A stretch of 35,686 bases of DNA from SFHK01 sp963618055 (lineage in GTDB: Bacteria; Bacillota; Clostridia; Christensenellales; Aristaeellaceae), in assembly GCA_963618055.1 (NCBI GenBank), contig CAVERI010000023.1, positions 1 through 35,686 of the forward strand, read 5' to 3'. Below, in pieces: positions 17,128 to 26,400 of this stretch. Numbering within the stretch: the stretch's first letter is position 1; each line of letters begins with the position of its first letter. Below the pieces are notes generated by a model. The model had not been told where the DNA came from and did not search any database. It saw nothing but the letters and a program-made list of their open reading frames with translations. Both the position numbers and the translations under genes were made by a program.

Positions 17128-18210
17128 ATGGAATTTAACCGCAATCAGCTTCTTACGATTTCCCGCAAAATCCTTGACGGCATTATGGATGAAAGCAATC
17201 AGGAATCCTTTACGTCCCGCGGCGGCCACCATTATATGTATAACTGGGACTGGTTTCAGGGTGTGGCGCTGTTTGGCATTTACCGCTGCTGGCGCGAGAC
17301 CGGCGAGCAGGCCGCCTTCGACTATCTGATAAAGTGGTTTGACGGGCACATCGAGCGCGGTCTGCCGGGCAAAAACGTGAACAGCATGTGCCCGTGCCTC
17401 ACGCTTTCCTTCCTGTGGGAGCACACGGGCAACGAAAAATATCTGGAAATCTGCCGCGAATGGGCGGAATACGCCATGTACAGGCTGCCGCGCACCACGG
17501 AGGGCGGCATTCAGCACGTGACCATCGATTCCGACAACTACCAGCAGCTGTGGGACGACACGCTGTATATGACGGTGCTGTTCCTCTCCCGCATGGGCCG
17601 CCTGCTTAAAAAGGACGAATACGTGCAGGAAAGCGCCAAGCAGTTCCTTATTCACGTGAAGTACCTCACCGACCTGAAGACCGGCCTTTTCTTCCACGGC
17701 TGGTCGTTTGAGAGCGGCGATCACTTCTCCGGCGCGCTGTGGGGGCGCGGAAACGCGTGGTACACGGCGGGTCTGGTGGATTATCTCGATCTGGCGGAGA
17801 TTCCCGCCTGCGTGCGCGATTTTCTGATTTCCGCGCTCGACCGGCAGACGGAGGCTCTCGAACGTTATCAGGACGCGGACGGCTTCTGGCACACGCTGAT
17901 CGACCACAGGGAGGATTCCTACGCCGAATCCTCCGCGACGGCCGGATTCGCCTACGGCATTATGAAGGCGGCGCGGCTTGGCTACATTCCCGCCTCGCGC
18001 ATGGAAATGGGGCGCAGGGGTCTTGCCGCCGTGCTTTCCAAAATTGACGAAAAGGGCATTGTGCACGGCGTGTCCGCAGGCACCTGCCTGCGCGGCTCGC
18101 TCGACTACTACCGCGGCATTCCCCTGAGCGCGCAGCCCTACGGTCAGTCGATGGCGCTTCTCGCCATCACCGAGGCGCTTTCGCAGGAGGGCACTGAGCG
18201 AAAACAATAA
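17128..18210 (+). CDS. GH105 unsaturated rhamnogalacturonyl/glycuronyl hydrolase (YteR/YesR type)
   Basis: A 360-aa (alpha/alpha)6-barrel enzyme. Family marks are WDWFQGVALFG near the N-terminus, QLWDDTLYMTVLFLSRMG with D143, FHGW with H190, WGRGNAW, and SYAESSATAGFAYG. D143 falls at the same number as the catalytic Asp143 of B. subtilis YteR. Family members hydrate the double bond of a 4,5-unsaturated uronic acid at the non-reducing end of lyase products and so release it. There is no signal peptide, so it acts on imported oligosaccharides. I chose the ATG at 17128 because GGGAGGAA lies 8 bases upstream; longer in-frame starts run into the previous gene. It follows that gene by 16 bases and precedes the permease by 23, in one operon. 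The exact glycan (pectin type RG-I or another uronate polymer) is not determined. Confidence 0.92.
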   Translation: MEFNRNQLLTISRKILDGIMDESNQESFTSRGGHHYMYNWDWFQGVALFGIYRCWRETGEQAAFDYLIKWFDGHIERGLPGKNVNSMCPCLTLSFLWEHTGNEKYLEICREWAEYAMYRLPRTTEGGIQHVTIDSDNYQQLWDDTLYMTVLFLSRMGRLLKKDEYVQESAKQFLIHVKYLTDLKTGLFFHGWSFESGDHFSGALWGRGNAWYTAGLVDYLDLAEIPACVRDFLISALDRQTEALERYQDADGFWHTLIDHREDSYAESSATAGFAYGIMKAARLGYIPASRMEMGRRGLAAVLSKIDEKGIVHGVSAGTCLRGSLDYYRGIPLSAQPYGQSMALLAITEALSQEGTERKQ

Positions 18211-18233
18211 ATGAATATATGGGAGGTATAACG

Positions 18234-19199
18234 ATGGTTCACACCTCTGCCGCTCCGCCGCCGAAGGCTTCCCTTCGGGGGCGGGCTCGCGACAAGCTCC
18301 GCCTGATGGGTCGGTTCTGGCAGCTGTATCTGCTGCTTCTGCCGCCGATCGTCACCACGTTCATCTGGCACTACATACCCCTCTACGGCGTGCTCATCGG
18401 CTTTAAGGACTATTCGTCCAAGCTCGGCATTCTCGGAAGTCCATGGTATGGCCTTGGGCACTTCCAATGGTTTTTCTCGCGCCCCAGCTTCTACGCGATT
18501 CTCTGGAACACGATTCGCATTTCCCTTTACTCGTTTGCCACGTTCCCCTGCGCGATTATCTTCGCGCTGATGATCAACGAACTGACCAACCGCGCCTTCA
18601 AAAAGACGGTGCAGATGATCTCCTACATGCCGCACTTCATCTCGACGGTGGTCGTCTGCTCCATGATTCACATGTTCTTCAACGCCTCCACCGGCGTTGT
18701 GAACCAGATCATCCGCTCGCTCGGCGGAGAACCGGTCGAATTTCTGTACAGCACCACCGCCTTTGACCATCTCTACATCTGGTCGGGCGTGTGGCAGGGA
18801 CTCGGCTGGGGCACCATCATCTACCTTGCCAACCTGTCCAACGTGTCTCCCGACCTGATTGAGGCCGCGCGTCTGGATGGCGCCAGCCGAATGGACATCG
18901 TAATCCACGTCAACATCCCGACCATCCTGCCGACCATCGTAATCATGCTCATTCTTCGCATCGGCTCCATCATGGGCGTAGGCTTTGAAAAGGTCTTCCT
19001 GCTTCAGACCCAGCGCAACATCTCGGTCAGCCGCGTGATTTCCACATACGTATACGAGCTGACGCTCGGCTCCGGCGGCTCGACCACCTACTGGGATACG
19101 TCCACCGCCATCGGCCTGTTCAACTCCATCGTAAACCTGCTTCTGATCATCATGACCAACACAATCGCGCGCCGCATCTCGGAAGTTACGCTGTGGTAG
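18234..19199 (+). CDS. lplB: CUT1 sugar ABC transporter permease (LplB type)
   Basis: A 321-aa membrane protein with about six helices and the LplB-type N-terminus (LYLLLLPPIVTTFIWHYIPLYGVLIGFKDY in pattern). The cytoplasmic EAA loop that contacts the ATPase is EAARLDGASRMD, from residue 210, with a following LPT segment. It ends in ISEVTLW, usual for this subgroup. I chose the ATG at 18234, with GGGAGG 7 bases upstream; the ATG at 18219 overlaps that site. With the next two genes it forms an importer for oligosaccharides. No ATPase gene is present, as is usual for CUT1 systems that share a MsmX-like ATPase encoded elsewhere. Confidence 0.93.
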   Translation: MVHTSAAPPPKASLRGRARDKLRLMGRFWQLYLLLLPPIVTTFIWHYIPLYGVLIGFKDYSSKLGILGSPWYGLGHFQWFFSRPSFYAILWNTIRISLYSFATFPCAIIFALMINELTNRAFKKTVQMISYMPHFISTVVVCSMIHMFFNASTGVVNQIIRSLGGEPVEFLYSTTAFDHLYIWSGVWQGLGWGTIIYLANLSNVSPDLIEAARLDGASRMDIVIHVNIPTILPTIVIMLILRIGSIMGVGFEKVFLLQTQRNISVSRVISTYVYELTLGSGGSTTYWDTSTAIGLFNSIVNLLLIIMTNTIARRISEVTLW

Positions 19200-19220
19200 G
19201 AAGGGAGGCTCGCCATTCAA

Positions 19221-20153
19221 ATGAAAGCAAAAGCGCTCGTTCCAAAGCGGAACCACATCAAGCGGTCGCGCGGCGACATCGTGTTTGATGTCATCAACAT
19301 CTTCATCGTGGTGCTGATCACGCTCACGATGATCTACCCGATGTGGTACGTCATCATCGTATCGTTCGCAACGCCCGAGGAGGCCGTCATGGGCCGCCTG
19401 TACGTCTGGCCGAAAACGTTCACGCTGGAGGCCTATGAAAAGGTGTTCGAGAACCGGGACATCTGGACGGGCTACCTGAACACCGTCATCTACACCGTCG
19501 CGCACACGCTGTACGTGCTGGTTCTGACCGTCCCCCCGGCCTACGCGCTCAGCAAAAAGCAGCTGCCGGGGCGCGTGGCCATCACGTGGTACTTCTTCGC
19601 GACCATGTTCATCAGCGGCGGCCTGATTCCCTCCTACATGCTGAACAAGTCGCTGGGAATCATCAACTCGCGCTGGATCATGATCCTCGGCATGGGCGTA
19701 GGCTATTCGAATCTGGTCATCACGCGAACGTATTACCAGACGTCGATTCCCACCGAGGTATACGAGTCCGCCTACATCGACGGCGCGACCGAGTGGCAGA
19801 CCTTCCTGATGATCGCCATTCCCCTGTCCGGCGCGATTATCGCGGTCATGGCGCTGTACGCCGCCGTCGGCACGTGGGGCAGCTGGTACACGGCCTTCAT
19901 CTATATTACCGACCAGAAGAAGTGGCCCCTGCAGCTGCGCCTCAGGCAGATTCTGATTCTCGACAGCACACAGTCCCTCGACATCTACTCCATGACCGAA
20001 GAAGACATTGCCCAGATGCAACATCAGGCCTTCCTTATGACGACCGTGAAGTACGCCATCATCTTCGTCGCCTGTCTGCCGATGCTCGTGCTCTATCCCT
20101 TCGTGCAGAAGTACTTCGTGAAGGGCGTCATGATCGGCTCCGTCAAGGGTTAA
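19221..20153 (+). CDS. ytcP: CUT1 sugar ABC transporter permease (YtcP type)
   Basis: A 310-aa membrane protein with about six helices: an N-terminal helix at about 22-42, MFISGGLIPSYML in the middle, and the family-typical C-terminus KYFVKGVMIGSVKG. The EAA loop is ESAYIDGATEWQ, from residue 182, with Ser in place of the second residue, common in this subgroup. GGGAGG lies 12 bases upstream of the ATG. In B. subtilis, YtcP-type permeases belong to an importer linked to a GH105 gene (yteR), which supports uptake of uronate-containing oligosaccharides here. Confidence 0.93.
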   Translation: MKAKALVPKRNHIKRSRGDIVFDVINIFIVVLITLTMIYPMWYVIIVSFATPEEAVMGRLYVWPKTFTLEAYEKVFENRDIWTGYLNTVIYTVAHTLYVLVLTVPPAYALSKKQLPGRVAITWYFFATMFISGGLIPSYMLNKSLGIINSRWIMILGMGVGYSNLVITRTYYQTSIPTEVYESAYIDGATEWQTFLMIAIPLSGAIIAVMALYAAVGTWGSWYTAFIYITDQKKWPLQLRLRQILILDSTQSLDIYSMTEEDIAQMQHQAFLMTTVKYAIIFVACLPMLVLYPFVQKYFVKGVMIGSVKG

Positions 20154-20195
20154 GCCTGCGCATAACAACCAACGGATCGAAAGGAGAAACGCACC

Positions 20196-21812
20196 ATGAA
20201 AAAACTGCTTTGTTTGCTTCTCGCTCTCGTTCTCGCACTCGGTCTCGCGTCCGCCGCCACCGCCGAAGGCAGCAAGTACTACGGCGGCTACGACGACATG
20301 ATCGACGCCACCATCGCCGTCTACCAGCGCTCCAGCCAGGGAAACGCCGACAACATCTGGTGGTGGGACTTCTGCCGTGAGTACTTCGGCATCAACTTCA
20401 CCGTTACCCAGCTGACCGAGACCGGAACCTACAAGTCCACCGCGTTCGCCTCCGGCGATATGCCCGACGTGTTCTATCAGCTGTTCATGTCCTCCGCGCT
20501 GGTCGTGGAGCAGGGCGTCACCAACGGCAACCTGATCGCGCTGGATCCCTACATCACGCCCGAGATCATGCCCAACCTGAGCCGCATCTACGAGGCGTAT
20601 CCGGACTACAAGACCACCATCACCGCCGGCGACGGCCACATCTACTCGCTGGGCGTCATTCAGAACGCGAACAGCCCGCTGATGACCTTCTACTACAATC
20701 AGCGCTGGCTGGACGACGCCGGCCTTGCCGTGCCCACGACGCTGGATGAGTTCACCGAGGTCATGGCCGCGTTCAAGGCGCGCGAGGAGCTGCCCGAGAA
20801 TGAGGGCAAGACCGTCGTGCCGCTGACCGGCGACCTTGGCAACCAGCCCCGCTTCATCGCCAACGCCTTCGGCTGGGTTACCGACAGTGCCGGTTACCTC
20901 ACCGCCGTCGCGCTGAAGGACGATGTGCCCATGTTCATCTACGCCGACGAGGAGCGCTTCCCGGCCTTCATGCAGGTGATGAAGGATTACATCGCCGCCG
21001 GATACTTCTCCGCCGACGTGTTCGACGATCAGTACGCCGGAAACCAGACCGCGGCGCAGAAGGCCGAGGATCTCACCGGCTTCGACCAGAACACCAGCAA
21101 CGCCATCGATCCCAAGGAATGGGTTGCCGCCATCCCGCTGACCAGCGAATACAACGACACGCCCCAGATCGCCCGCTCCTACAACGCCATCAACTGCCAG
21201 TCCTTCAACATCAGCCGCACCTGCGCGCCCGAGAAGGTCGAGCGCCTGATGAAGTGGGTTGACTGGCTGTATGACTACGACAACTATCTCATGAGCCACT
21301 GGGGCCCGAGCGACGAGGAAACCCAGTATCTCTGCGGCCTGAAGAGCGGCTACATCGCCACCGTCGACGAGACCACCGGCCGTTACAGCTACACCGCTCA
21401 GGAGATTCTGGACGGCGAGTACACCAGCTGGGGCGACTATCAGAATCGCCGCATTCAGGGCATCATCGGCGGTTATCTGGGTCTGAACGTCGACCTGTTC
21501 GGCGAAAGCACCCGCAAGGTCAATCCCCCGAGCTACAGCAACAAGGTTGACGTAAACGTCATGCCCTACCTCGTGGACACCTATCCGAACATCCGCTTCT
21601 TCGACGCCGACATCAACACCCGCGTGGATGAGCTGCGCACCGAAATCAACGCCTACGTGAACGAGCACTACGTCGCGTTCATCTCCGGTGAAAAGGAAAT
21701 GACCGACGCCAACCTCGAGGAATTCTTCAAGACCATTCACGACCTCGGCTACGATGAGTACGTCGGCTACTTCATCGACTACTACGAGAACGTCTACAAG
21801 GCCGACAAGTAA
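20196..21812 (+). CDS. Extracellular solute-binding protein of the CUT1 importer, without a lipobox
   Basis: A 538-aa oligosaccharide-binding protein, a usual length for LipO/YtcQ-like binding proteins. Many Trp and Tyr residues, some of which may stack on sugars, lie between residues 45 and 460. The signal peptide (MKKLLCLLLALVLALG, then SAATA) ends in an Ala-x-Ala signal-peptidase-I site with cleavage after A23. There is no Cys at the cleavage point; the only Cys is at residue 6, inside the hydrophobic core. Gram-positive binding proteins are usually lipoproteins, so the mode of retention here is unclear. AAGGAG lies upstream of the ATG. It is last in the operon, 42 bases after ytcP, and two strong hairpins follow. 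Confidence 0.92.
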   Translation: MKKLLCLLLALVLALGLASAATAEGSKYYGGYDDMIDATIAVYQRSSQGNADNIWWWDFCREYFGINFTVTQLTETGTYKSTAFASGDMPDVFYQLFMSSALVVEQGVTNGNLIALDPYITPEIMPNLSRIYEAYPDYKTTITAGDGHIYSLGVIQNANSPLMTFYYNQRWLDDAGLAVPTTLDEFTEVMAAFKAREELPENEGKTVVPLTGDLGNQPRFIANAFGWVTDSAGYLTAVALKDDVPMFIYADEERFPAFMQVMKDYIAAGYFSADVFDDQYAGNQTAAQKAEDLTGFDQNTSNAIDPKEWVAAIPLTSEYNDTPQIARSYNAINCQSFNISRTCAPEKVERLMKWVDWLYDYDNYLMSHWGPSDEETQYLCGLKSGYIATVDETTGRYSYTAQEILDGEYTSWGDYQNRRIQGIIGGYLGLNVDLFGESTRKVNPPSYSNKVDVNVMPYLVDTYPNIRFFDADINTRVDELRTEINAYVNEHYVAFISGEKEMTDANLEEFFKTIHDLGYDEYVGYFIDYYENVYKADK

Positions 21813-21821
21813 GCCATGCGT

Positions 21822-21857
21822 CCTCCGCTTCTCCGGCTTTGACCGGGGAAGCGGAGG
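21822..21857 (+). terminator. GC-rich stem-loop directly after the binding-protein gene
   Basis: CCTCCGCTTC (21822-21831) pairs with GAAGCGGAGG (21848-21857), with an inner CCGG/CCGG stem. No T-run follows, so it may serve as an mRNA 3'-protecting hairpin and not a full terminator. Confidence 0.55.
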
Positions 21858-21880
21858 AGCATAAGGGATAGAGCAAAGGA

Positions 21881-21916
21881 AGAGCCTGCCGCGAAAGCAC
21901 AATCGCGGCAGGCTCT
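21881..21916. terminator. Bidirectional terminator between the carbohydrate operon and the URO-D gene
   Basis: AGAGCCTGCCGCGA (21881-21894) is perfectly complementary to TCGCGGCAGGCTCT (21903-21916), with an 8-base loop. It lies 5 bases past the stop of the leftward URO-D gene. Short T-tracts flank both sides, so it can serve both convergent units. Confidence 0.82.
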
Positions 21917-21921
21917 TTCGG

Positions 21922-23040
21922 TTAGCCGAAGGTCTTTCGGAACCGTTCGCAGTAGTATTGCACGTTTTCCCACCTCGCGTCGGGCGGGATGCGGTGATCG
22001 GGGCACGGAATGTAGCCGCCCATGTCCACAATCGGCTTCAGGCGCTCAATCTCCCTGTCCACGGCGGCGTAATCCTGCGCGAACACGCGCTTGTCCATGC
22101 CGCCCACGCCGCGCAGGTCTTTGCCGTAGATTCTGCGCCAGTTGTCAAACGACGCGTGCCACGTGCCCACCTCGATGGGGAACATCGTGTTCACGCCGTT
22201 TTCCAGCCACACGGGCACCAGCTCGTCGATCTTGCCGTCGCAGTCCACGGACACGATATCCACGCCGTGCGCCTTCAGAAGCGACGTGATCCTCCTGTAC
22301 CACGGCCCTGCCAGCTCGCGGAACACGCTCGGCCGAACCAGCGGGCCGGATTTGAAGCAGATGTCTTCCCAGAAGTGGCCGAAATCAAACGTCAGCCCCA
22401 GTGCCAGCACGCGCCCGACTACCTTCAGGCACAGTTCGCCCACGGTGTGGATGATTTCCTCATACAGCTCCTCGTCGTCCGCGGCAAGATACGCCAGCTC
22501 CTCCACGCCCAGCATGTTGCGGACGTTGCCGTACAGGCTGCCGCAGGACAGGCAGATTGGCAGGCCGAGCGCTTCAATCTCCGCATAGCGCCGGCGAATC
22601 GCCTCGGCGTCCACGCGCGCCTCGCAGTCCGTGAGCCTCGGCAGGTACATTTCCTCCCACGCCCTTCGCCCCGTGAGCGACGTGCCCACATGCGCCGGGA
22701 TGGAAACGACGCCCGGTTTGATCTTGATAATCAGTCCCTCGCCGTTGCGCACGATCTCACTGCCGTCCGGCTCCGTGCGCAGAACCTCCGTCGGGAACAT
22801 CGGGAACAGATAGCTGCTTCCGCCGACGCCGCCGCACCAGTTGAAGTCGAAGCCCAGCCGCGCCATAATCGCCCGGTCGCAGGCGTTGTTGTCGGCGTAG
22901 CCCTGCTCCTCCTCCGGCGTCACATGCCCCTCCGCGCGCCATTTCGTCAGCGTTTCATTCCAATAGCCGAAGCTCACGACCGGCATACGGTCGTAATCCC
23001 GGTAATGCATGATCGCCTGCATCCGTTCGCGGTTATTCAC
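21922..23040 (-). CDS. Uroporphyrinogen-decarboxylase-fold protein (URO-D/MtaA-like)
   Basis: A 372-aa protein of the URO-D superfamily TIM barrel. It begins NNRERMQAIMHYRDYDRMPV, typical of the stand-alone group annotated as uroporphyrinogen decarboxylase family. It ends with VGGMDKRVFAQD and GGYIPCPDHRIPPD, the usual C-terminal signature of that group. True heme-pathway HemE enzymes carry a different N-terminus, so heme synthesis is unlikely. Relatives include corrinoid-dependent methyltransferases, and many Clostridia members sit beside sugar operons with no known activity. The GTG at 23040 is 8 bases from AGGAGG; the ATG at 23046 is only about 2 bases from it. It converges on the carbohydrate operon. 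Confidence 0.85.
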   Translation of the reverse strand: MNNRERMQAIMHYRDYDRMPVVSFGYWNETLTKWRAEGHVTPEEEQGYADNNACDRAIMARLGFDFNWCGGVGGSSYLFPMFPTEVLRTEPDGSEIVRNGEGLIIKIKPGVVSIPAHVGTSLTGRRAWEEMYLPRLTDCEARVDAEAIRRRYAEIEALGLPICLSCGSLYGNVRNMLGVEELAYLAADDEELYEEIIHTVGELCLKVVGRVLALGLTFDFGHFWEDICFKSGPLVRPSVFRELAGPWYRRITSLLKAHGVDIVSVDCDGKIDELVPVWLENGVNTMFPIEVGTWHASFDNWRRIYGKDLRGVGGMDKRVFAQDYAAVDREIERLKPIVDMGGYIPCPDHRIPPDARWENVQYYCERFRKTFG

Positions 23041-23062
23041 AAACATCCCCTCCTTCCATCCT

Positions 23063-23068
23063 ATTATA
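23063..23068 (-). promoter_or_regulatory. Candidate -10 element for the URO-D gene
   Basis: An exact TATAAT on the minus strand, 22 bases upstream of the GTG start. No good -35 box is found at 16-18 bases, so an activator may be needed. Confidence 0.45.
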
Positions 23069-23317
23069 CCGAATATGCGATTCCGCGTGTGTGGAGAAAA
23101 CATTACAAAGCTTCATTCATAAATTGCGCATTTGTTGTTTTCAATCCTTGCTTATTTTTGTTTTACTTCATTCACCCGTCATTTTTCGTCAGCGGATTTT
23201 CAAGTTTTTCCATGTTTTGAAATTTTCCCCGTTTTCCCTTCGCTTTTGAAAGAAATCGTTCCCCCAGCGTCCGCTTTCCTCCGGAAAGACCGCCATCGTA
23301 TTTTTATCAAACAGGTA

Positions 23318-23346
23318 TTGCAAGATACGACAATTTGGTTTATAAT
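23318..23346 (+). promoter_or_regulatory. Promoter of the giant SH3/NlpC gene
   Basis: TTGCAA (23318-23323), a 17-base spacer and an exact TATAAT (23341-23346), 66 bases upstream of the start at 23413. Confidence 0.78.
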
Positions 23347-23412
23347 GTATTCAGCATGCGTATGTATGTGAAATACAGGCGTAATAATTATGGCTACATA
23401 AGGAGTAAAGAG

Positions 23413-26400
23413 ATGGAACGCAAGCACTACCTACGGAAGGCCGGCATCTTATGCCTGCTGCTCGCACTGTGCCTGACCGCGCTGCCCATCACAGCTCTGG
23501 CCGACAGCTTTCAGGCAGTCGTCACCTCGGCTTCGATGGTCGTGCGCAGCGGCCCGACCGTGGAGGATTCCCGAATCGGAACGCTGAAAAAGGGCGTAAC
23601 CGTCACGGTGCTCAGTTATAAAAACGGCATTGCCCTCATCGAATACAAGGGACGGCGCGGCTACGCGCGCGTTTCCGACATGACGCGTCTGTCCTCAGAA
23701 AGCGACGCGGCCGACAAGAGCCTGTCGGGTCTGGGCAAGGTCACCGCTTCCTCTCTGACGGTATACGCGAGCGCGGACAAGTCCTCCAAGTCCATCGGCA
23801 CGCTGAAAAAAGGCGTGACGATCACCGTGCTCGCCACAAAGGGCGACTGGGCGCGCGTGCAAAACGGCGACCGAATCGGCTATGTGCTGAAAAGCGGCCT
23901 GACCATCGACACGAAGGCCACCGCCACGGCCACCCCCGCGGCGACGAAAACGCCTTCGCCCACGCCGTATGTGGAATGGGCCACCACGAAGGAATCCGAG
24001 GACGCGATCGTCACTGCTGACAAGATGGTCGTTCGGGACGGCCCCACGGAAAAGGATGAAAAGCTCGGCACACTGAAAAAGGGCACGAAAATCATCGTGC
24101 ACGCCATGGACGAGAAGGAAGAGGTTGCCTACATCGAATACAAGGATCAGCTTGGCTTCGCGCTGGTGGAGGATCTCCGCCTGCTGAACCCGAAAACGAC
24201 GACCTCTCCCGCGGAAACCTCCGGTCTCGGCAAGGTAAACGTGAATGTGCTGCCCGTCTACGAAAAGGCAAGCACGTCTTCCACGAAGCTTGGCTCCCTG
24301 AAGAAGGGCAACCAAGTAACCGTGCTGGCCGTGAACAGCGACTGGGCGAAGATTCAGGTTGGCAGCAGAATCGGCTTTGTGAACCGGCACATGCTGAACA
24401 TCACCTTCGGCGTGACCGCCACGCCCACCGTGAAGCCCACGGCTACGCCCACTCCCACCGCCACGCCCGCTCCCGAAAGCCTGTCCGGTCTCGGCACGGT
24501 AAACGTGCAGGTTCTGCCCGTGTATGAAAAGGCGAGCACGTCGTCCGCGAAGCTCGGCTCCCTCAAGAAGGGCAGCCGCGTGACCGTGCTGACCGCAAAC
24601 GCCAGCTGGGCGAAAATTCAGGTTGGCAGCAAGGTCGGCTTTGTGAACCGGCACATGCTGAACATCACCTTTGGCGTAACCGCCACGCCCACCGTGAAGC
24701 CCACGGCTACCCCCACTCCTACCGCCACACCCGCGCCCACGAAGCAGACGAGCGCCACGCTCGCGCCCGGATGGGAGGAGGGAACCGCGCAGGCGGCTGC
24801 GGTATCCAAGCGCGCGATCGTTCGCATCGGCCCGTCGGCCAGCGATACGTCGCTGGGCTACCTGAGCGCCGGAACGAAGATCACCGTTCACGCCGTTAAA
24901 AACGGCATTGCCTACATCGAATACAAGGGGCGCACCGGCTACGCCTCCCTCTCCGCTCTGAAAATCGAGACCAACAAGGATTCGCAGGAAACGGAACTGA
25001 ACTGCCTGTGCACTCTGAACGCGGACGGCACGAAGATTTACGCCGCCCCGTCGACGGATTCCAAGCTGCTGGCCACGATGCACCGCGGCATCACCTTCAC
25101 GGCGCTGTCCGAGAAGGACGGCTGGGTGAAGCTGGAAAACGGCAAGAACATCGGCTATGTGAAAAAATCCGCCGTCACGCTGTATCCCTCCGTGAAGCCC
25201 ACCGCGAAGCCGGACGACCCGATTATCGCGTGCGACCCCGTCGCCGCCGTGGTGGTGAATGACTCCGCGAAGGTGTACGCCAAGAACGACAAAAATTCCA
25301 AGGTTCTCGCGACGCTCAAGAGCGGAACCACCGTCACGCTGTGCGGCACCAGCGGCAGCTGGGCAATGGTCAAGTCCGGCGACAACGTCGGCTACATCAA
25401 CGACGCGATGGGCGTGCTTCCACAGTCCTCCGTTACACTGAAGGAATCCATGTCGGTTTCCGCGACGGTTTCGAAAAAGACCAGCGTATACCCCTTCCTG
25501 TTCAAGTCCGAGCGCACGCTGGGCACGGTCTCCGCGGGGCTTGAGGTCAAGGTGCTGGCCACAAAGGACGACTGGGCGCTGATTCAGCGCGGCAGCAACA
25601 AGGGCTACTGCCCGCTTTCCTGCCTGACGCTCACCCAGCAGCCCACGCTGGACGAAACCACGAAGCTGGACGCCATCCTGACGGCGGACACGAAGCTGTA
25701 TCAGTACGCCGCCACGGGCAGCACCGCGAAGGCGACGCTTTCAAAGTACGCGCTCGTCACCGTTCTGGGCTATGACGACGGCTGGTGCCTGATCTCCAGC
25801 GGCAGCCAGAAGGGCTACGTCCCGCGCAGCGGCGTTCGCCTGCTGAGCGAATTTACGCTGAAGGCGACGGAATCCATCGAGGCCACCGTGAGCAAGGACT
25901 CCACCGTATACGCCTACGCGCACACGAAGTCCGCGTCGCTCGGCAGTCTCAAAAAGGGCGCGGCCGTCACCGTGCTCGCGCGGGACGACAGCTGGGCGCT
26001 GGTGAAGAAGGGCAGCAATCAGGGCTATATGCCGCTGGAAGCGCTGAACATCAAGGCCGACGAATTTACCTCCCCCACCGTGAAGACGCTGACGGCCACC
26101 GTCATCTATTCCGGCGCGAAGGTATACAAGCGCGCGCTTGAGGACGCGGACACGCTGACCACGCTCACCATTGCCTCCGACGTGAAGGTCACCGCGTACA
26201 ACGAGAAGTGGGCGCGCGTGAATCTGGACGGCTCCGAGGGCTACGTGCTGCACAAGTATCTGAGCAACAGCGATTACGCGTCGCTGAAGTCCGGCGACAG
26301 CTCCAGCAGCAGCGTGCTCAAGCTGCAAAAGGCGCTGGAGGATCTGGGCTACTTCGACGGCATTCCCGCCGGAAACTACGGCACGATCACCAAGACCGCC

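Larger units (their letters stand above)
23047..23412. other. AT-rich divergent intergenic region
   Basis: This T-rich region between the divergent URO-D and SH3/NlpC genes has no convincing coding frame and no recognisable riboswitch. The transcript leader of the rightward gene would be only about 60 bases. It holds a candidate -10 for the leftward gene and a good promoter for the rightward gene. Confidence 0.65.

Noticed and set aside
18144..22031. Very long open frame (over 1,290 codons) on the minus strand
   Set aside because: It lies antisense to GH105, two permeases and the binding protein, all with clear family motifs. It is His/Val/Asp/Gly-rich low-complexity translation typical of the reverse of GC-rich codons and has no family signature or good start site.
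21922..23040. HemE of the heme pathway
   Set aside because: The N- and C-terminal signatures match the stand-alone URO-D-like group, and no heme gene is nearby.
23104..23412. Possible riboswitch (c-di-AMP type) before the SH3/NlpC gene
   Set aside because: The good promoter leaves a leader of only about 60 bases, too short for such a riboswitch, and no conserved core was recognised.
24410..24740. Short direct repeats of the ACGCCCAC type that could suggest a CRISPR or minisatellite
   Set aside because: They encode Thr-Pro linkers in frame within the giant hydrolase and have no unique spacers of constant length.
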